Notes: generated by a model from the letters alone, not told the origin. Positions 42,217 to 52,842 are shown, counted from the stretch's first letter. The stretch is DNA of 64,000 nt from Anaerobium acetethylicum (GCF_900096945.1 NZ_FMKA01000016.1:23255-87254), one strand, 5' to 3'. A program made the numbers and translations.

Positions 42217-43452
42217 ATGAAGAGAGTAGTCGTTACAGGTATGGGTGCAATCACCCCTATTGGATTAAATGTTGATGAATTCTGGGGAAGTGTAAAGGAA
42301 CAGAAGATAGGATTCAGAGAAATTACCAGATTTGATATAACGGAATACAAAGCAAAATTAGCGGCAGAAGTAGTTGGATTCGATCCGAAAAACTTCATGG
42401 ATTTCAAAGCGGCAAAAAGAATGGAGTTGTTCTGCCAGTTCGGAGTAGCAGCCGCAAAAGAAGCCATTGAAAATGCCGGGCTTGATATAGAAAAAGAAGA
42501 TCCTTACAGGGTCGGAACAGCCGTAGGTTCAGGAATAGGAAGCCTTCAGGCAATGGAAAGGGAACATACGAAATTACTGGAAAAGGGACCTGCAAGAGTG
42601 AACCCTCTCCTTGTGCCGATGATGATTTCAAATATGGCGGCAGGAAACGTTTCCATACAGTTCGGATTAAAGGGAAAAAGCATTAACGTAGTTACTGCAT
42701 GCGCAACAGGAACCAATTCAATCGGTGAGGCATACAGAAGCATCCAGTGCGGAGATGCAGATGTTATGGTCGCAGGCGGAACTGAAGCTTCAATCACACC
42801 GATCGGCGTGAGCGGCTTCACTGCACTTACTGCACTTTCTACATCGACAGATCCAGCAAGATGTTCCATTCCTTTTGATAAAGAGAGAAGCGGATTCGTT
42901 ATGGGAGAGGGCGCAGGCGTAGTAGTTCTGGAATCTCTTGAACATGCAAAAGCAAGAGGAGCAAACATTCTTGTAGAAATCGTGGGATATGGAACGACAA
43001 GCGATGCATACCATATTACTTCTCCGGCAGAGGATGGCGAAGGCGCAGCAAGAGCCATGATGAATGCAGTAAAAGAAGCTGGCGCAGCTCCTGAAGACAT
43101 CATGTACATCAATGCCCATGGAACAAGTACCCATCATAACGATCTGTTTGAAACAAGAGCCATCAAAAAGGCTTTTGGAGACCACGCTTATAAGATGAAA
43201 GTCAACTCTACAAAATCCATGATCGGACACCTTCTTGGTGCTGCAGGAGCAGTTGAATTCATAACCTGCGTGAAATCCATACAGGAAGGCTATATCCATG
43301 CGACCGCAGGATATAAGGTTAAGGATGAGGAAATTGACCTCGACTATGTAACTGGAGAAGGCGTTGCAATGGATATTGAATACGCACTTAGCAATTCGCT
43401 TGGATTCGGCGGACACAACGCAAGCATCCTTGTTAAAAAATACAGCGAATAG
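42217..43452 (+). CDS. fabF: 3-oxoacyl-ACP synthase II
   Basis: A 411-residue condensing enzyme that elongates acyl-ACP with malonyl-ACP. The Cys nucleophile is in VVTACATGTNSIGEA, one His in NAHGTSTHHND, the second in KSMIGHLLGAAGAVE, and the Gly-rich end is SNSLGFGGHNASILVKK. It is typical in length. With no fabB in view it must do all elongation, and in other FabK-type bacteria it also elongates unsaturated intermediates. Confidence 0.97.
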   Translation: MKRVVVTGMGAITPIGLNVDEFWGSVKEQKIGFREITRFDITEYKAKLAAEVVGFDPKNFMDFKAAKRMELFCQFGVAAAKEAIENAGLDIEKEDPYRVGTAVGSGIGSLQAMEREHTKLLEKGPARVNPLLVPMMISNMAAGNVSIQFGLKGKSINVVTACATGTNSIGEAYRSIQCGDADVMVAGGTEASITPIGVSGFTALTALSTSTDPARCSIPFDKERSGFVMGEGAGVVVLESLEHAKARGANILVEIVGYGTTSDAYHITSPAEDGEGAARAMMNAVKEAGAAPEDIMYINAHGTSTHHNDLFETRAIKKAFGDHAYKMKVNSTKSMIGHLLGAAGAVEFITCVKSIQEGYIHATAGYKVKDEEIDLDYVTGEGVAMDIEYALSNSLGFGGHNASILVKKYSE

Positions 43453-43470
43453 ATCTGGAAGGAGTTCAAA

Positions 43471-43923
43471 ATGGATTTAGAAAGCATACTCAAATTAATA
43501 GATAAAGTATCGGCGTCTTCACTCAGCAGTTTTACTCTTGAAGAAGGCAATATGAAAATTTCACTGTCAACCAACAAAGGCGGACAGATAGTGGCGGCGG
43601 CAGAAGGAATCGCAGCAGCACCTGTTCAGGTTCTGGCATCTGCACCTGTTGTCCAGGAGTCAAAGGCAGAAGTTTCAGATGAAGGAAATTATGTAAAGTC
43701 ACCTCTGGTTGGAACTTTCTATGCTGCATCCTCACCTGACGTGGAAAATTTCGTTAAGGTAGGAGACAATGTTAAGAAAGGCCAGGTTCTGGGAATCGTT
43801 GAGGCAATGAAACTCATGAATGAAATCGAATGCGATTTTGACGGACAGGTGGAAGCCATCCTTGTTGAGAATAACCAGATGGTTGAGTACGGACAGAAAT
43901 TATTCAAGATCAAGACAGTTTAG
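43471..43923 (+). CDS. accB: Biotin carboxyl carrier protein of acetyl-CoA carboxylase
   Basis: A 150-residue BCCP. The C-terminal biotinyl domain (about 75-150) has the biotin-accepting Lys in [11 protein letters not shown] and a thumb-like segment; the middle is an Ala/Val-rich flexible linker (residues 45-75). It carries carboxyl-biotin between AccC and the AccDA transferase. Located between fabF and fabZ, the order of streptococcal and clostridial fab operons. Confidence 0.96.
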   Translation: MDLESILKLIDKVSASSLSSFTLEEGNMKISLSTNKGGQIVAAAEGIAAAPVQVLASAPVVQESKAEVSDEGNYVKSPLVGTFYAASSPDVENFVKVGDNVKKGQVLGIVEAMKLMNEIECDFDGQVEAILVENNQMVEYGQKLFKIKTV

Positions 43924-43934
43924 GAGCTGAGCAG

Positions 43935-44357
43935 ATGTTAGATATAAAGGAAATAATGGATATAATACCTCACAGGCAGCCGTTTCTGCTTATCGACCGC
44001 ATTGAGGAACTGGAACCTGGAAAAAAAGCGGTAGGCCGCAAATGCGTTACTTACAATGAGCCTTTTTTTAACGGCCATTTCCCAAGTGAACCTGTTATGC
44101 CGGGAGTCCTTATCATTGAGGCCCTTGCTCAGGTAGGCTGTGTCGCAATGTTGAGCCTTGATGAAAACAAAGGTAAAACGGGGTATTTCGGCGGAATCAA
44201 TTCGGCCAAATTCAAGAAAAAAGTAGTCCCGGGTGACGTGCTCACACTGGAAGTTGAAATAATAAAGCAGAAGGGGCCGATCGGAGTCGGAGCCGCAAAA
44301 GCTTACGTGGATGGAAAAGTTGCAGTTGTTGCAGAACTTACATTTGCCATCGGATAG
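43935..44357 (+). CDS. fabZ: 3-hydroxyacyl-ACP dehydratase
   Basis: A 140-residue hotdog dehydratase making trans-2-enoyl-ACP. The active-site regions are [17 protein letters not shown], then [21 protein letters not shown] with catalytic His and Glu, and [17 protein letters not shown]. Some Firmicutes have a variant (FabN) that also isomerises to the cis-3 product; from the sequence I cannot separate the two. The absence of fabA and fabM in the window makes the question relevant. Confidence 0.95.
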   Translation: MLDIKEIMDIIPHRQPFLLIDRIEELEPGKKAVGRKCVTYNEPFFNGHFPSEPVMPGVLIIEALAQVGCVAMLSLDENKGKTGYFGGINSAKFKKKVVPGDVLTLEVEIIKQKGPIGVGAAKAYVDGKVAVVAELTFAIG

Positions 44358-44366
44358 GAGAACTCT

Positions 44367-45707
44367 ATGTTTAAGAAAATTCTAATTGCCAACAGAGGCG
44401 AAATTGCAGTACGTATTATCAGAGCCTGCCGGGAACTTGGAATAAAGACAGTAGCAGTATACTCGGAAGCGGACAGGGAGGCACTCCATACGCAGCTTGC
44501 GGACGAGGCGGTATGCATTGGTCCTGCAGCGGCTTCTGAAAGCTACTTGAATATGGAAAGGATACTCAGCGCCACCATATCAACCGGCGCTGATGCTATT
44601 CATCCAGGATTCGGATTTTTGTCAGAGAACAGCAGGTTTGTTGAAATGTGTTCCAAATGCAACATAACCTTTATCGGACCTTCTGCTGAAATCATCAACA
44701 AGATGGGTAATAAGTCAGAAGCCAGAAAAACCATGATCGAGGCGGGTGTTCCTGTAGTTCCAGGGACGAAGGATCCGGTCTTTCAAGCAGAGGAAGGGAA
44801 AACCATAGCTGACGGCATGGGATATCCAGTCATCATCAAGGCCTCCTCAGGCGGCGGCGGAAAAGGCATGCGTATCGTAACTGCCAGCGAAGAATTCATC
44901 GGGTGCTTCAATACTGCACAGAGGGAATCTGTAAATGCATTCGGTGACAATACCATGTATATTGAGAAATATATAGTAAGCCCGAGGCATATCGAGTTCC
45001 AGATACTTGCTGATAAATACGGAAACGTAATACAGCTTGGAGAGAGGGACTGCTCGATCCAGAGAAGGCATCAGAAGCTGATTGAGGAATCACCTTCAAG
45101 TGCCATTACTCCTGAACTGAGGAAGCAGATGGGCGATACTGCGGTAAAAGCGGCAAAAGCTGCAACATACGAAAATGCAGGAACGATTGAATTTCTTCTC
45201 GATAAGAATGGTGATTTCTATTTCATAGAAATGAACACGAGAATTCAGGTTGAACACCCGGTAACTGAAATGGTAACCGGATTAGACCTTATCAAGGAAC
45301 AGATCAGGATTGCCGAAGGCCAGAAACTTACCATTAAGCAGGAAGATGTTTTGATCAGAGGTCATGCAATAGAATGCAGGATCAATGCTGAAAATCCGGC
45401 AAGGAATTTTATGCCTTCGCCTGGAACAGTTACAAACATGCATCTTCCGGGTGGAAACGGCGTCAGAATAGATACGGCACTTTATAACGGATACAAAATC
45501 CCGGCACATTATGACTCTATGATAGTAAAAGTCATTGTCCATGATGTGGACAGGATTTCGGCAATAAATAAAATGAGAAGCACCTTAGGCGAAGTCGTAA
45601 TCGAGGGTATTACGACAAACATTGATTTCCAGTATGAAATTCTGAGCAATGAAGCATTCCAGGCAGGAGATGTCAATACCCATTTTATTCAGGAGTTTTT
45701 TGAATAG
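44367..45707 (+). CDS. accC: Biotin carboxylase of acetyl-CoA carboxylase
   Basis: A 446-residue ATP-grasp enzyme that carboxylates biotin on AccB. N-terminal ILIANRGEIAVRIIRAC; ATP-binding KASSGGGGKGMRIV; substrate motif YIEKYIVSPRHIEFQI; the catalytic region RDCSIQRRHQKLIEESPS; FIEMNTRIQVEHPVTEMVTG. The length matches typical AccC. It sits nine bases after fabZ and fifteen before accDA, so all subunits of the carboxylase are co-transcribed. Confidence 0.97.
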   Translation: MFKKILIANRGEIAVRIIRACRELGIKTVAVYSEADREALHTQLADEAVCIGPAAASESYLNMERILSATISTGADAIHPGFGFLSENSRFVEMCSKCNITFIGPSAEIINKMGNKSEARKTMIEAGVPVVPGTKDPVFQAEEGKTIADGMGYPVIIKASSGGGGKGMRIVTASEEFIGCFNTAQRESVNAFGDNTMYIEKYIVSPRHIEFQILADKYGNVIQLGERDCSIQRRHQKLIEESPSSAITPELRKQMGDTAVKAAKAATYENAGTIEFLLDKNGDFYFIEMNTRIQVEHPVTEMVTGLDLIKEQIRIAEGQKLTIKQEDVLIRGHAIECRINAENPARNFMPSPGTVTNMHLPGGNGVRIDTALYNGYKIPAHYDSMIVKVIVHDVDRISAINKMRSTLGEVVIEGITTNIDFQYEILSNEAFQAGDVNTHFIQEFFE

Positions 45708-45722
45708 ACAGGAGAATAAGAT

Positions 45723-47501
45723 ATGTTACTAAAAGATATGTTTAAAAAGCCAACCTATATTACCATAGGTAGAAAAGAGGAACCGCAGGAAAGCAGAGGG
45801 TCAAAACAGCAGGTTGAGGCTGAAAAGAAGACTGCTTCCGAACCTCGTGTTCCTGAAGGCTTATGGACGAAATGTGATAAATGCGGAGAAATGCTCTATA
45901 CTGAGGATGTCATAACCAATAATTATACCTGTCATAAGTGCGGCAGTTATTTCAGGATTACCGCCGATACAAGGATCAGCATGGTCGTCGACAGGCACAG
46001 CTTTAAGGAGTGGGATACAGGCCTTTCAAGCGGAAATCCGCTGGATTATCCGGGATATGATGAAAAGGTCGAGAATCTCCAGTCAAAAACGAACCTGGAT
46101 GAAGCCATCATTACAGGTATAGGAAAAATAAAAGGAATGGACGCAGTCATCGGAGTATGCGACTCAAGGTTCCTCATGGGGAGCATGGGCCATGTTGTCG
46201 GAGAAAAAGTGACAAGAGCTGTTGAAAAAGCGACGGAAATGAAGCTGCCGGTCGTAATATTCGCCTGCTCAGGCGGAGCAAGGATGCAGGAAGGCATCGT
46301 TTCACTGATGCAGATGTCAAAGACATCCTCTGCATTGAAAAAACACAGTGATGCAGGACTTCTGTATATTTCAGTGCTGACAGATCCTACAACAGGCGGC
46401 GTTACAGCAAGCTTTGCAATGCTTGGAGATATCATTCTTGCAGAACCGGGAGCCCTGATAGGCTTTGCGGGACCAAGGGTTATCGAACAGACAATAGGAC
46501 AGAAACTTCCGGAAGGATTCCAGAGAGCCGAATTCCTGGTGGAACATGGACTTATAGACGGAATTGTAAAACGAGAGAATTTGAAGGATACTCTCGCAAA
46601 ACTGCTTTACATGAACCAGAAAGATGGGGAATTTGAATGGCAGAAAACGGAAACAAAAGATGACGGGACAGTATCAGGCATAGAGAAAGCAAAAACACCA
46701 GTACAGACAGCAGAATCTGCAATCACCCCATGGGAACGCGTGCAGATGGCGAGGATGGCTGGGCGCCCAACGAGCCTTGATTATGTAGGCGCGGTTTTCA
46801 CGGATTTCATTGAGCTTCATGGAGACAGGAACTTCAGGGATGACGGAGCCATTGCCGGAGGCATCGCGCTTCTTGACGGACGCCCGGTTACGGTGATTGG
46901 ACAGCAGAAGGGCAGAAATACAAAAGAGAATATCAGCAGAAATTTCGGAATGCCATATCCGGAAGGGTATAGAAAAGCCCTGCGCCTTATGAAACAGGCA
47001 GAAAAATTCAACAGGCCTGTCATCAACTTTATCGATACGCCTGGAGCTTTCTGCGGTCTTGAGGCTGAAGAAAGAGGACAGGGAGAAGCAATTGCAAGAA
47101 ACCTGATGGAAATGTCGGGCCTTACTGTACCTGTTCTCAGCATTGTAATTGGTGAAGGCGGAAGTGGCGGAGCGTTGGCCCTTGCGGTTGGAAATGAGGT
47201 ATGGATGATGGAGAATTCCATCTATTCCATTCTCTCTCCTGAAGGCTTTGCTTCTATCCTTTGGAAAGACAGCAAGCGTGCCGATGAAGCGGCAGGAGTA
47301 ATGAAGATTACTGCTGAAGACTTAAAGAAACTAAACATAATAGAAAAAATCATACCGGAGACGGAACCTGCAACAGATAAGACCGTTCCTGCAATATCAG
47401 CCTTCATGAAAGAGAATATGATCGAATTCCTGAAAAGGTATGAAAGCATGGGCAAGGGACAGCTTGTAGAGCACCGATATGAAAGATTTAGGAGAATGTA
47501 G
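45723..47501 (+). CDS. accDA: Fused acetyl-CoA carboxylase carboxyltransferase (AccD-AccA)
   Basis: A single 592-residue chain with both transferase halves. The N-terminal beta half (about 1-290) has the zinc ribbon C51-x2-C54-x15-C70-x2-C73 and the segment [20 protein letters not shown] Thr/Ala-rich linker (about 305-335) leads to the alpha half with [55 protein letters not shown] and [15 protein letters not shown]. In most bacteria these are two genes. The join is continuous in one frame, so this is a real gene fusion with a fixed 1:1 ratio. Confidence 0.96.
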   Translation: MLLKDMFKKPTYITIGRKEEPQESRGSKQQVEAEKKTASEPRVPEGLWTKCDKCGEMLYTEDVITNNYTCHKCGSYFRITADTRISMVVDRHSFKEWDTGLSSGNPLDYPGYDEKVENLQSKTNLDEAIITGIGKIKGMDAVIGVCDSRFLMGSMGHVVGEKVTRAVEKATEMKLPVVIFACSGGARMQEGIVSLMQMSKTSSALKKHSDAGLLYISVLTDPTTGGVTASFAMLGDIILAEPGALIGFAGPRVIEQTIGQKLPEGFQRAEFLVEHGLIDGIVKRENLKDTLAKLLYMNQKDGEFEWQKTETKDDGTVSGIEKAKTPVQTAESAITPWERVQMARMAGRPTSLDYVGAVFTDFIELHGDRNFRDDGAIAGGIALLDGRPVTVIGQQKGRNTKENISRNFGMPYPEGYRKALRLMKQAEKFNRPVINFIDTPGAFCGLEAEERGQGEAIARNLMEMSGLTVPVLSIVIGEGGSGGALALAVGNEVWMMENSIYSILSPEGFASILWKDSKRADEAAGVMKITAEDLKKLNIIEKIIPETEPATDKTVPAISAFMKENMIEFLKRYESMGKGQLVEHRYERFRRM

Positions 47502-47502
47502 A

Positions 47503-48564
47503 ATGAATTGTAAACCTTTGGTAATCGGTGATTTGACAGCTAAGATCCCTGTAGTGCAGGGCGGAATGGGTGTGGGCATCAGCCTTCACCGTCTGGCCGG
47601 TGCAGTTGCAGCTGAAGGCGGCGTTGGCATTATTTCTACGGCACAGATTGGATTCAAAGATCCGGAATTTGACAGGAATCCTCTGAAAGCCAATTTGAAA
47701 GCAATAGGCGAGCAGATACTGAAAGCCAGAAATATTGCCCCAAAAGGCATTATCGGGGTTAATATCATGGTGGCGACAAAGAATTATGAGGAATACGTCA
47801 AAGCTGCTGTCAAGGCTGGAGTGGATCTGATAATTTCAGGAGCCGGCCTGCCTGTTACGCTTCCGGAATTTGTGGAAAAATCCAGAACGAAGATAGCGCC
47901 TATCGTATCATCTTTAAAATCTGCTTCAGTAATCTGCAAGCTTTGGGACAGGAAATATCATAAGGCTCCGGACATGGTCGTGATAGAGGGACCCCGGGCA
48001 GGCGGACACCTTGGTTTTACAGTTGAGCAGCTTGAACATATTGACGAAATGGATTTTGACGGCGAAATACGCTCTATAATCGCTCTGGTCAGCGAATATG
48101 GGGAAAAATACAACAAGCATATTCCTGTTGTTGTTGCAGGCGGCATCTATGACAGGTCTGATATGGATCATTATCTGGAGTTAGGTGCGGACGGAGTGCA
48201 GGTAGCTACAAGATTTGTTACCACATACGAATGCGACGCCGACATGGATTATAAGATGTCATATATCAATGCAAAAAAGGAAGATATCAAGATTGTAAAA
48301 AGTCCGGTAGGTATGCCAGGCAGAGCGATCATGAATCCCTTTATGGAAAAGACAAAGTTGGAGAGGGTTCCGGCTGCCAAATGCCGTCAGTGTCTGGCTC
48401 ACTGCAACCCGGCTGAAATTCCATACTGCATCACAGATGCACTTATAAATGCGGCAAAAGGGGATGTTGAAAATGCCCTTCTTTTCTGTGGCGAAAATGC
48501 ATACAAAGCTGAGAAGCTCGAGCATGTCAGCGATATTATGAAAGAATTTTCATGCGAAAAATAG
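47503..48564 (+). CDS. FabK/nitronate monooxygenase-like flavoprotein with Cys cluster
   Basis: A 353-residue FMN TIM-barrel protein closing the fab operon. It begins CKPLVIGDLTAKIPVVQGGMGVGISLH and carries FMN motifs IISGAGLPVTLPEF, EGPRAGGHLGF and PVVVAGGIYDRSDMDHYLELGADGVQVATRF. Near the C-terminus four Cys form C294-x2-C297-x3-C301-x7-C309, absent from the FabK at 39455 and from ordinary nitronate monooxygenases. A comparable cluster is known in FabX of Helicobacter, which dehydrogenates and isomerises decanoyl-ACP to start unsaturated fatty acids. Start follows AGGAGA. Function is inferred. Confidence 0.8.
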   Translation: MNCKPLVIGDLTAKIPVVQGGMGVGISLHRLAGAVAAEGGVGIISTAQIGFKDPEFDRNPLKANLKAIGEQILKARNIAPKGIIGVNIMVATKNYEEYVKAAVKAGVDLIISGAGLPVTLPEFVEKSRTKIAPIVSSLKSASVICKLWDRKYHKAPDMVVIEGPRAGGHLGFTVEQLEHIDEMDFDGEIRSIIALVSEYGEKYNKHIPVVVAGGIYDRSDMDHYLELGADGVQVATRFVTTYECDADMDYKMSYINAKKEDIKIVKSPVGMPGRAIMNPFMEKTKLERVPAAKCRQCLAHCNPAEIPYCITDALINAAKGDVENALLFCGENAYKAEKLEHVSDIMKEFSCEK

Positions 48565-48568
48565 GATG

Positions 48569-48618
48569 AATGCAGATATGGCCCGTTTCAATCAGAGCGG
48601 GCTGTATCTGCATTTTTT
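48569..48618 (+). terminator. Intrinsic terminator of the fab operon
   Basis: AATGCAGATATGGCCCG, loop TTTCAATCAGAG, CGGGCTGTATCTGCATT, followed by TTTT. A 17-bp stem with one or two mismatches. Confidence 0.9.
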
Positions 48619-48921
48619 AAACAAAACATACCATAAATAGTAAAAAGCATCAGATGTGCAATTATCTGAAATTAGTGGTGTTTATATGAAATAATGGAAT
48701 ATATTTGAATAATAAAGTTGATTTAAAATAAAGAGAGGTTGAATAAATATAAGTTTATGCTATAATGTTAATTACAAGACAATGTTAATTGACTTTTCAC
48801 GCTGGGGGGCAGCCGGAAGTTATTTCAGCCATTGCTTTTTTATGTAAAACTGGTAATAGTTTTATTCACAAGTGAATATCAGAATTATTACAACTTTTGT
48901 GAGGTCATGGGAGGACTGATT
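48619..48921. other. Intergenic region before the sirtuin-like gene
   Basis: About 300 non-coding, very AT-rich bases. A TATAAT near 48761 is the best -10. Nothing else is recognisable; an in-frame start at 48832 would add 30 unconserved residues to the next gene. Confidence 0.35.
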
Positions 48922-49647
48922 ATGAGTTTGACAGAAATTCGGAAAATAATTAATGATAGCGACAATATTGTCTGCTTATGCGGGTTAGGGATGAATAGCG
49001 AATGCGGTTTTCCGGACCACAGGGTGCCGGGAGAGGCTTATGACATCGAACTGAAATATGGACATTCACCGGAGGATTTATTCAGCTCCTTGTTTTATAC
49101 GGTTAGAACAAAGCAGTTTTTCCAGTATTATAAAAACGAAATCCTGTGTCTGGATCGAGAGCCTGGGGCGGCATTCTATTCACTTGCAGAGCTGGAAAAG
49201 ACCGGAAAGCTGCGGGCAACCATCACAAGAAGCTTCTACAGCCTTCCGCAGAGGGCAGGATGCAAAAAGGTGATCGAGCTGTTGGGCAGTATTTACAAAA
49301 ACACCTGTCCGCATTGTGGAACGGAGTATACAGTAGATTTTGTAAAAAGTGCTTCAAGCGTGCCTTTATGTCCGGAATGCCAGAAAACCATACGCCCAGG
49401 CGTTTGCCTTTACGGGGAGATGGTGGACAACCAGCTGACAACGAAATCTGCTGAAACCATATCGAAGGCCGATGTGCTGCTGGTTCTTGGAACGAACCTG
49501 AAATCGCGTTTGTGTGAACAGAGGCTTAAGTACTTCAATGGAAGTAAAGTAATCCTTATCAATGAGGAAGAGCATTATTCGGATGATCTGGCAGATTACG
49601 TAATCCATGACAAGGTAAATGATGTGCTGCCTTATCTGGTAAGTTAG
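48922..49647 (+). CDS. Aberrant SIR2-family (sirtuin-fold) protein
   Basis: A 241-residue sirtuin-like protein with a zinc site C129-x2-C132-x17-C150-x2-C153 and GTNL near the C-terminus. The signature positions are changed: the canonical GAGIS motif reads GLGMNSECGFPDHR (21-34), and TQNIDGLH reads TRSFYSLP (102-109), so the catalytic Asn, Asp and His become Ser104, Tyr106 and Pro109; the His of ELHG is Leu121. Normal NAD-dependent deacetylation is therefore unlikely. It may bind NAD without deacetylating, or have another activity. Start follows GGGAGGAC; it is a single-gene unit. Confidence 0.8.
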   Translation: MSLTEIRKIINDSDNIVCLCGLGMNSECGFPDHRVPGEAYDIELKYGHSPEDLFSSLFYTVRTKQFFQYYKNEILCLDREPGAAFYSLAELEKTGKLRATITRSFYSLPQRAGCKKVIELLGSIYKNTCPHCGTEYTVDFVKSASSVPLCPECQKTIRPGVCLYGEMVDNQLTTKSAETISKADVLLVLGTNLKSRLCEQRLKYFNGSKVILINEEEHYSDDLADYVIHDKVNDVLPYLVS

Positions 49648-49693
49648 GAAGAACCGCTGGAATAAAGATTTCCTGTTAAAATGATAAACTGAT

Positions 49694-49726
49694 AAAAATC
49701 CGGACTCTGAGGGGTCCGGATTTTTA
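49694..49726 (+). terminator. Intrinsic terminator after the sirtuin-like gene
   Basis: AAAAATCCGGAC, loop TCTGAGGG, GTCCGGATTTTT: a perfect 12-bp stem with T-run. Confidence 0.92.
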
Positions 49727-49866
49727 TGCCTTATGAACCAGTTCGATTTAGCTGAAAACTGCCATAAAGCATTGCGTTAACGCTTTAATTGGTAAAATTG
49801 CATAAAAATACACGTAACAAGTGCTGAAAGATGTCCCGTACAAAACCGAAAATCCTTGTATAAGTG

Positions 49867-49895
49867 TTGAAATATGGCGGCAAATAATATATTAT
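49867..49895 (+). promoter_or_regulatory. Promoter of leuB
   Basis: TTGAAA (49867-49872) and TATTAT (49890-49895) with a 17-bp spacer. The preceding 140 bases contain a GCGTTAACGC palindrome within AAAGCATTGCGTTAACGCTTT (near 49754-49774), a possible operator. No leucine T-box or leader peptide is seen. Confidence 0.6.
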
Positions 49896-49953
49896 ATAAA
49901 CAATAGTCTTTTATGGATGGTATTATAAGGAACAATAAGAAAGGAAGATATGT

Positions 49954-51036
49954 ATGAATTACAACGTTACAGTAATTCCCGGTGACGGAATAGGACCGGA
50001 GATTGTCAGGGAAGCACAGAAGGTATTGGATAAAATCGGAGAAAAATTCGGACATTCTTTTAATTATACAGAGGTTCTGATGGGTGGAGCATCAATTGAT
50101 GTCCATGGAGTTCCGCTTACGGATGAGACTTTGGCGGTCGCAAAAGCAAGTGATTCTGTTTTGCTTGGCGCAGTCGGAGGAGATGTTGGAAATTCAAAAT
50201 GGTATGATATTGCACCGGAACTGCGTCCGGAAGCGGGATTGCTTGCCATAAGGAAAGGCATGGGGCTGTTTGCAAATATCAGACCTGCATATCTGTATGA
50301 AGAGTTAAAGGATGCATGTCCTTTAAAAGATGAAATCATCGGCGACGGGTTTGACATGGTCGTAATGAGGGAGCTTACAGGCGGTATCTACTTCGGGGAA
50401 AGAAAGACAGAAGAAGTTGACGGAGTTATGAAAGCGACTGACATACTGTCTTATGACGAGAATGAAATAAGAAGGATTGCAGTCAAAGCATTCGAAATCG
50501 CTATGAAAAGGGATAAGAGGGTCATCAGCGTCGATAAGGCGAATGTCCTTGACTCTTCCAGGCTCTGGAGAAAAGTGGTTGCAGAAGTAGCAAAAGATTA
50601 TCCGGAAGTACAGCTGAGCAACATGCTGGTAGACAACTGTGCGATGCAGCTTGTCAGGGATCCGAAGCAGTTCGATGTAATTCTGACTGAAAACATGTTT
50701 GGAGATATACTTTCAGATGAAGCGAGCATGGTTACCGGCTCGATCGGAATGCTGTCATCAGCAAGCCTTGGAGCTACAAAATGCGGACTTTATGAACCAA
50801 GCCATGGTTCAGCGCCGGATATAGCAGGCAAAGATCTTGCAAATCCGATTGCCACCATCCTTTCGGCAGCCATGATGCTGAGATATTCCTTTGACCTTGA
50901 TCAGGAAGCAGATGCAGTTGAAGCAGCTGTGAAAAAGGTGCTGGAAGACGGATACAGGACGGGAGACATTATGTCTCAGGGCATGAAGCAGGTCGGAACA
51001 ATCGAAATGGGAAGTCTGATCGCCGAAAGAATATAA
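49954..51036 (+). CDS. leuB: 3-isopropylmalate dehydrogenase
   Basis: A 360-residue NAD-dependent decarboxylating dehydrogenase of leucine synthesis. N-terminal [17 protein letters not shown]; substrate residues in [12 protein letters not shown] and the Tyr region [14 protein letters not shown]; metal-binding Asp in [17 protein letters not shown]; adenine-site [19 protein letters not shown]. leuA, leuC and leuD are not adjacent, so the pathway is split. It heads the leuB-ilvD-ilvB group, though the gaps of 80 and 60 bases leave co-transcription unproven. Confidence 0.96.
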   Translation: MNYNVTVIPGDGIGPEIVREAQKVLDKIGEKFGHSFNYTEVLMGGASIDVHGVPLTDETLAVAKASDSVLLGAVGGDVGNSKWYDIAPELRPEAGLLAIRKGMGLFANIRPAYLYEELKDACPLKDEIIGDGFDMVVMRELTGGIYFGERKTEEVDGVMKATDILSYDENEIRRIAVKAFEIAMKRDKRVISVDKANVLDSSRLWRKVVAEVAKDYPEVQLSNMLVDNCAMQLVRDPKQFDVILTENMFGDILSDEASMVTGSIGMLSSASLGATKCGLYEPSHGSAPDIAGKDLANPIATILSAAMMLRYSFDLDQEADAVEAAVKKVLEDGYRTGDIMSQGMKQVGTIEMGSLIAERI

Positions 51037-51118
51037 AAGTATATAAGGAAGCTTTTCCTGAATTTGCATAAAATTCCGGAAGATTAAAATCACAGATAAG
51101 CAGAAAGAAGGAATAATA

Positions 51119-52783
51119 ATGAGAAGTGAAGCAGTTACCCAGGGAGTTCAGCAGGCTCCACACAGATCTTTATTCAATGCGTTAGGCATGACAAGTGAAG
51201 AAATGAAAAAACCGCTTATCGGTATTGTAAGTTCATATAATGAAATCGTGCCTGGTCACATGAACCTTGATAAAATCGTTGATGCCGTAAAATTAGGTGT
51301 TGCCATGGCAGGCGGAAATCCAGTTGTTTTCCCTGCAATTGCAGTATGTGACGGGATTGCCATGGGGCATATCGGAATGAAATATTCTCTTGTTACAAGG
51401 GACCTGATTGCTGATTCGACAGAAGCGATGGCAATGGCTCATCAGTTTGATGCCCTTGTAATGGTTCCGAACTGTGACAAGAATGTCCCGGGACTTCTGA
51501 TGGCTGCAGCAAGAGTAAATATCCCTACTATCTTTGTAAGCGGCGGCCCTATGCTTGCGGGAAGGGTAAAAGGAGAAAAGACCAGCCTTTCAAGCATGTT
51601 CGAGGCAGTCGGCTCATACAATGCAGGAAAGATTTCAATGGATGAACTTGAAGAATTTGAAAACAAGGCATGCCCTACCTGCGGTTCCTGCTCGGGAATG
51701 TACACGGCTAACAGCATGAACTGCCTGACGGAAGCTTTAGGCATGGGCTTAAGGGGAAATGGAACGATCCCGGCAGTATATTCAGACAGAATCAAACTTG
51801 CGAAACATGCGGGCATGAAGATAATGGAATTATTAGAAAAGAATATCAAGCCAAGAGACATCATGACAAAAGAAGCATTCTTAAATGCACTGACAGTTGA
51901 CATGGCACTTGGATGCAGCACAAACAGTATGCTGCACCTTCCTGCAATTGCACATGAAGTCGGAATTGAGCTGGATCTTGAAATTGCAAACCAGATCAGT
52001 GCCAAGACACCGAATCTCTGCCATCTTGCCCCTGCAGGACATACATACATGGAAGATTTGAATGAAGCAGGCGGAGTTTATGCAGTCATGAATGAACTCA
52101 CCAAAAAGGATTTATTGTATACAGATCTTATAACAGCAACGGGAAAGACAGTCGGTGAAAATATTGCAGGCTCTGTGAACAGAGATCCAGGAGTAATCAG
52201 ACCGATTGAGAACCCATACAGCGAAACAGGCGGAATCGCGATTCTCAAAGGTAACCTTGCTCCAGATACAGGCGTTGTAAAGCGCTCTGCAGTTTCACCT
52301 GAAATGATGATTCATGAAGGCCCGGCAAGGGTATTTGACTGCGAAGAGGATGCAATCGCCGCAATCGATGCAGGGAAGATCAACCCGGGAGATGTTATCA
52401 TAATCAGATATGAAGGACCAAAAGGAGGCCCTGGAATGAGGGAAATGCTCAGACCTACTTCCGCAATCATGGGGATGGGACTTGGAAACAGCGTTGCCCT
52501 GATTACCGACGGACGTTTCAGCGGCGCTTCCAGGGGAGCGGTGATCGGACATGTTTCACCTGAAGCCGCAGTAGGCGGACCAATAGCGCTTGTTGAAGAA
52601 GGCGATATCATCACAATAGATATAAATGCCAACAAGCTTGATTTTGCAGTATCTGATGAGGAATTGGAAAAGAGAAGAGAAAAATGGCAGCCTAGAGCGC
52701 CGAAGATTACGACTGGATATCTTGCAAGATATGCTGCAATGGTAACCTCTGGAAACAGAGGGGCTGTTTTGGAAATTAAGTAG
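51119..52783 (+). CDS. ilvD: Dihydroxy-acid dehydratase
   Basis: A 554-residue Fe-S dehydratase of the branched-chain pathway. Cluster cysteines lie in [10 protein letters not shown] and [17 protein letters not shown]; further motifs include [30 protein letters not shown], and [22 protein letters not shown]. Length is typical. Start follows AGAAGGAATAAT. No ilvC is found next to it. Oxygen sensitivity of the cluster suits a strict anaerobe. Confidence 0.96.
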   Translation: MRSEAVTQGVQQAPHRSLFNALGMTSEEMKKPLIGIVSSYNEIVPGHMNLDKIVDAVKLGVAMAGGNPVVFPAIAVCDGIAMGHIGMKYSLVTRDLIADSTEAMAMAHQFDALVMVPNCDKNVPGLLMAAARVNIPTIFVSGGPMLAGRVKGEKTSLSSMFEAVGSYNAGKISMDELEEFENKACPTCGSCSGMYTANSMNCLTEALGMGLRGNGTIPAVYSDRIKLAKHAGMKIMELLEKNIKPRDIMTKEAFLNALTVDMALGCSTNSMLHLPAIAHEVGIELDLEIANQISAKTPNLCHLAPAGHTYMEDLNEAGGVYAVMNELTKKDLLYTDLITATGKTVGENIAGSVNRDPGVIRPIENPYSETGGIAILKGNLAPDTGVVKRSAVSPEMMIHEGPARVFDCEEDAIAAIDAGKINPGDVIIIRYEGPKGGPGMREMLRPTSAIMGMGLGNSVALITDGRFSGASRGAVIGHVSPEAAVGGPIALVEEGDIITIDINANKLDFAVSDEELEKRREKWQPRAPKITTGYLARYAAMVTSGNRGAVLEIK

Positions 52784-52842
52784 CCATTCAGCTGTGCCGG
52801 ACGAAAGCTGCAGCGAGCTATAGAAAAAAAGGAGATGAGCAG

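Noticed and set aside
49730..49950. Looked for a leucine T-box or Leu-rich leader peptide before leuB.
   Set aside because: No T-box core and no short ORF with Leu codons behind a ribosome-binding site; only a promoter and a small palindrome are seen.
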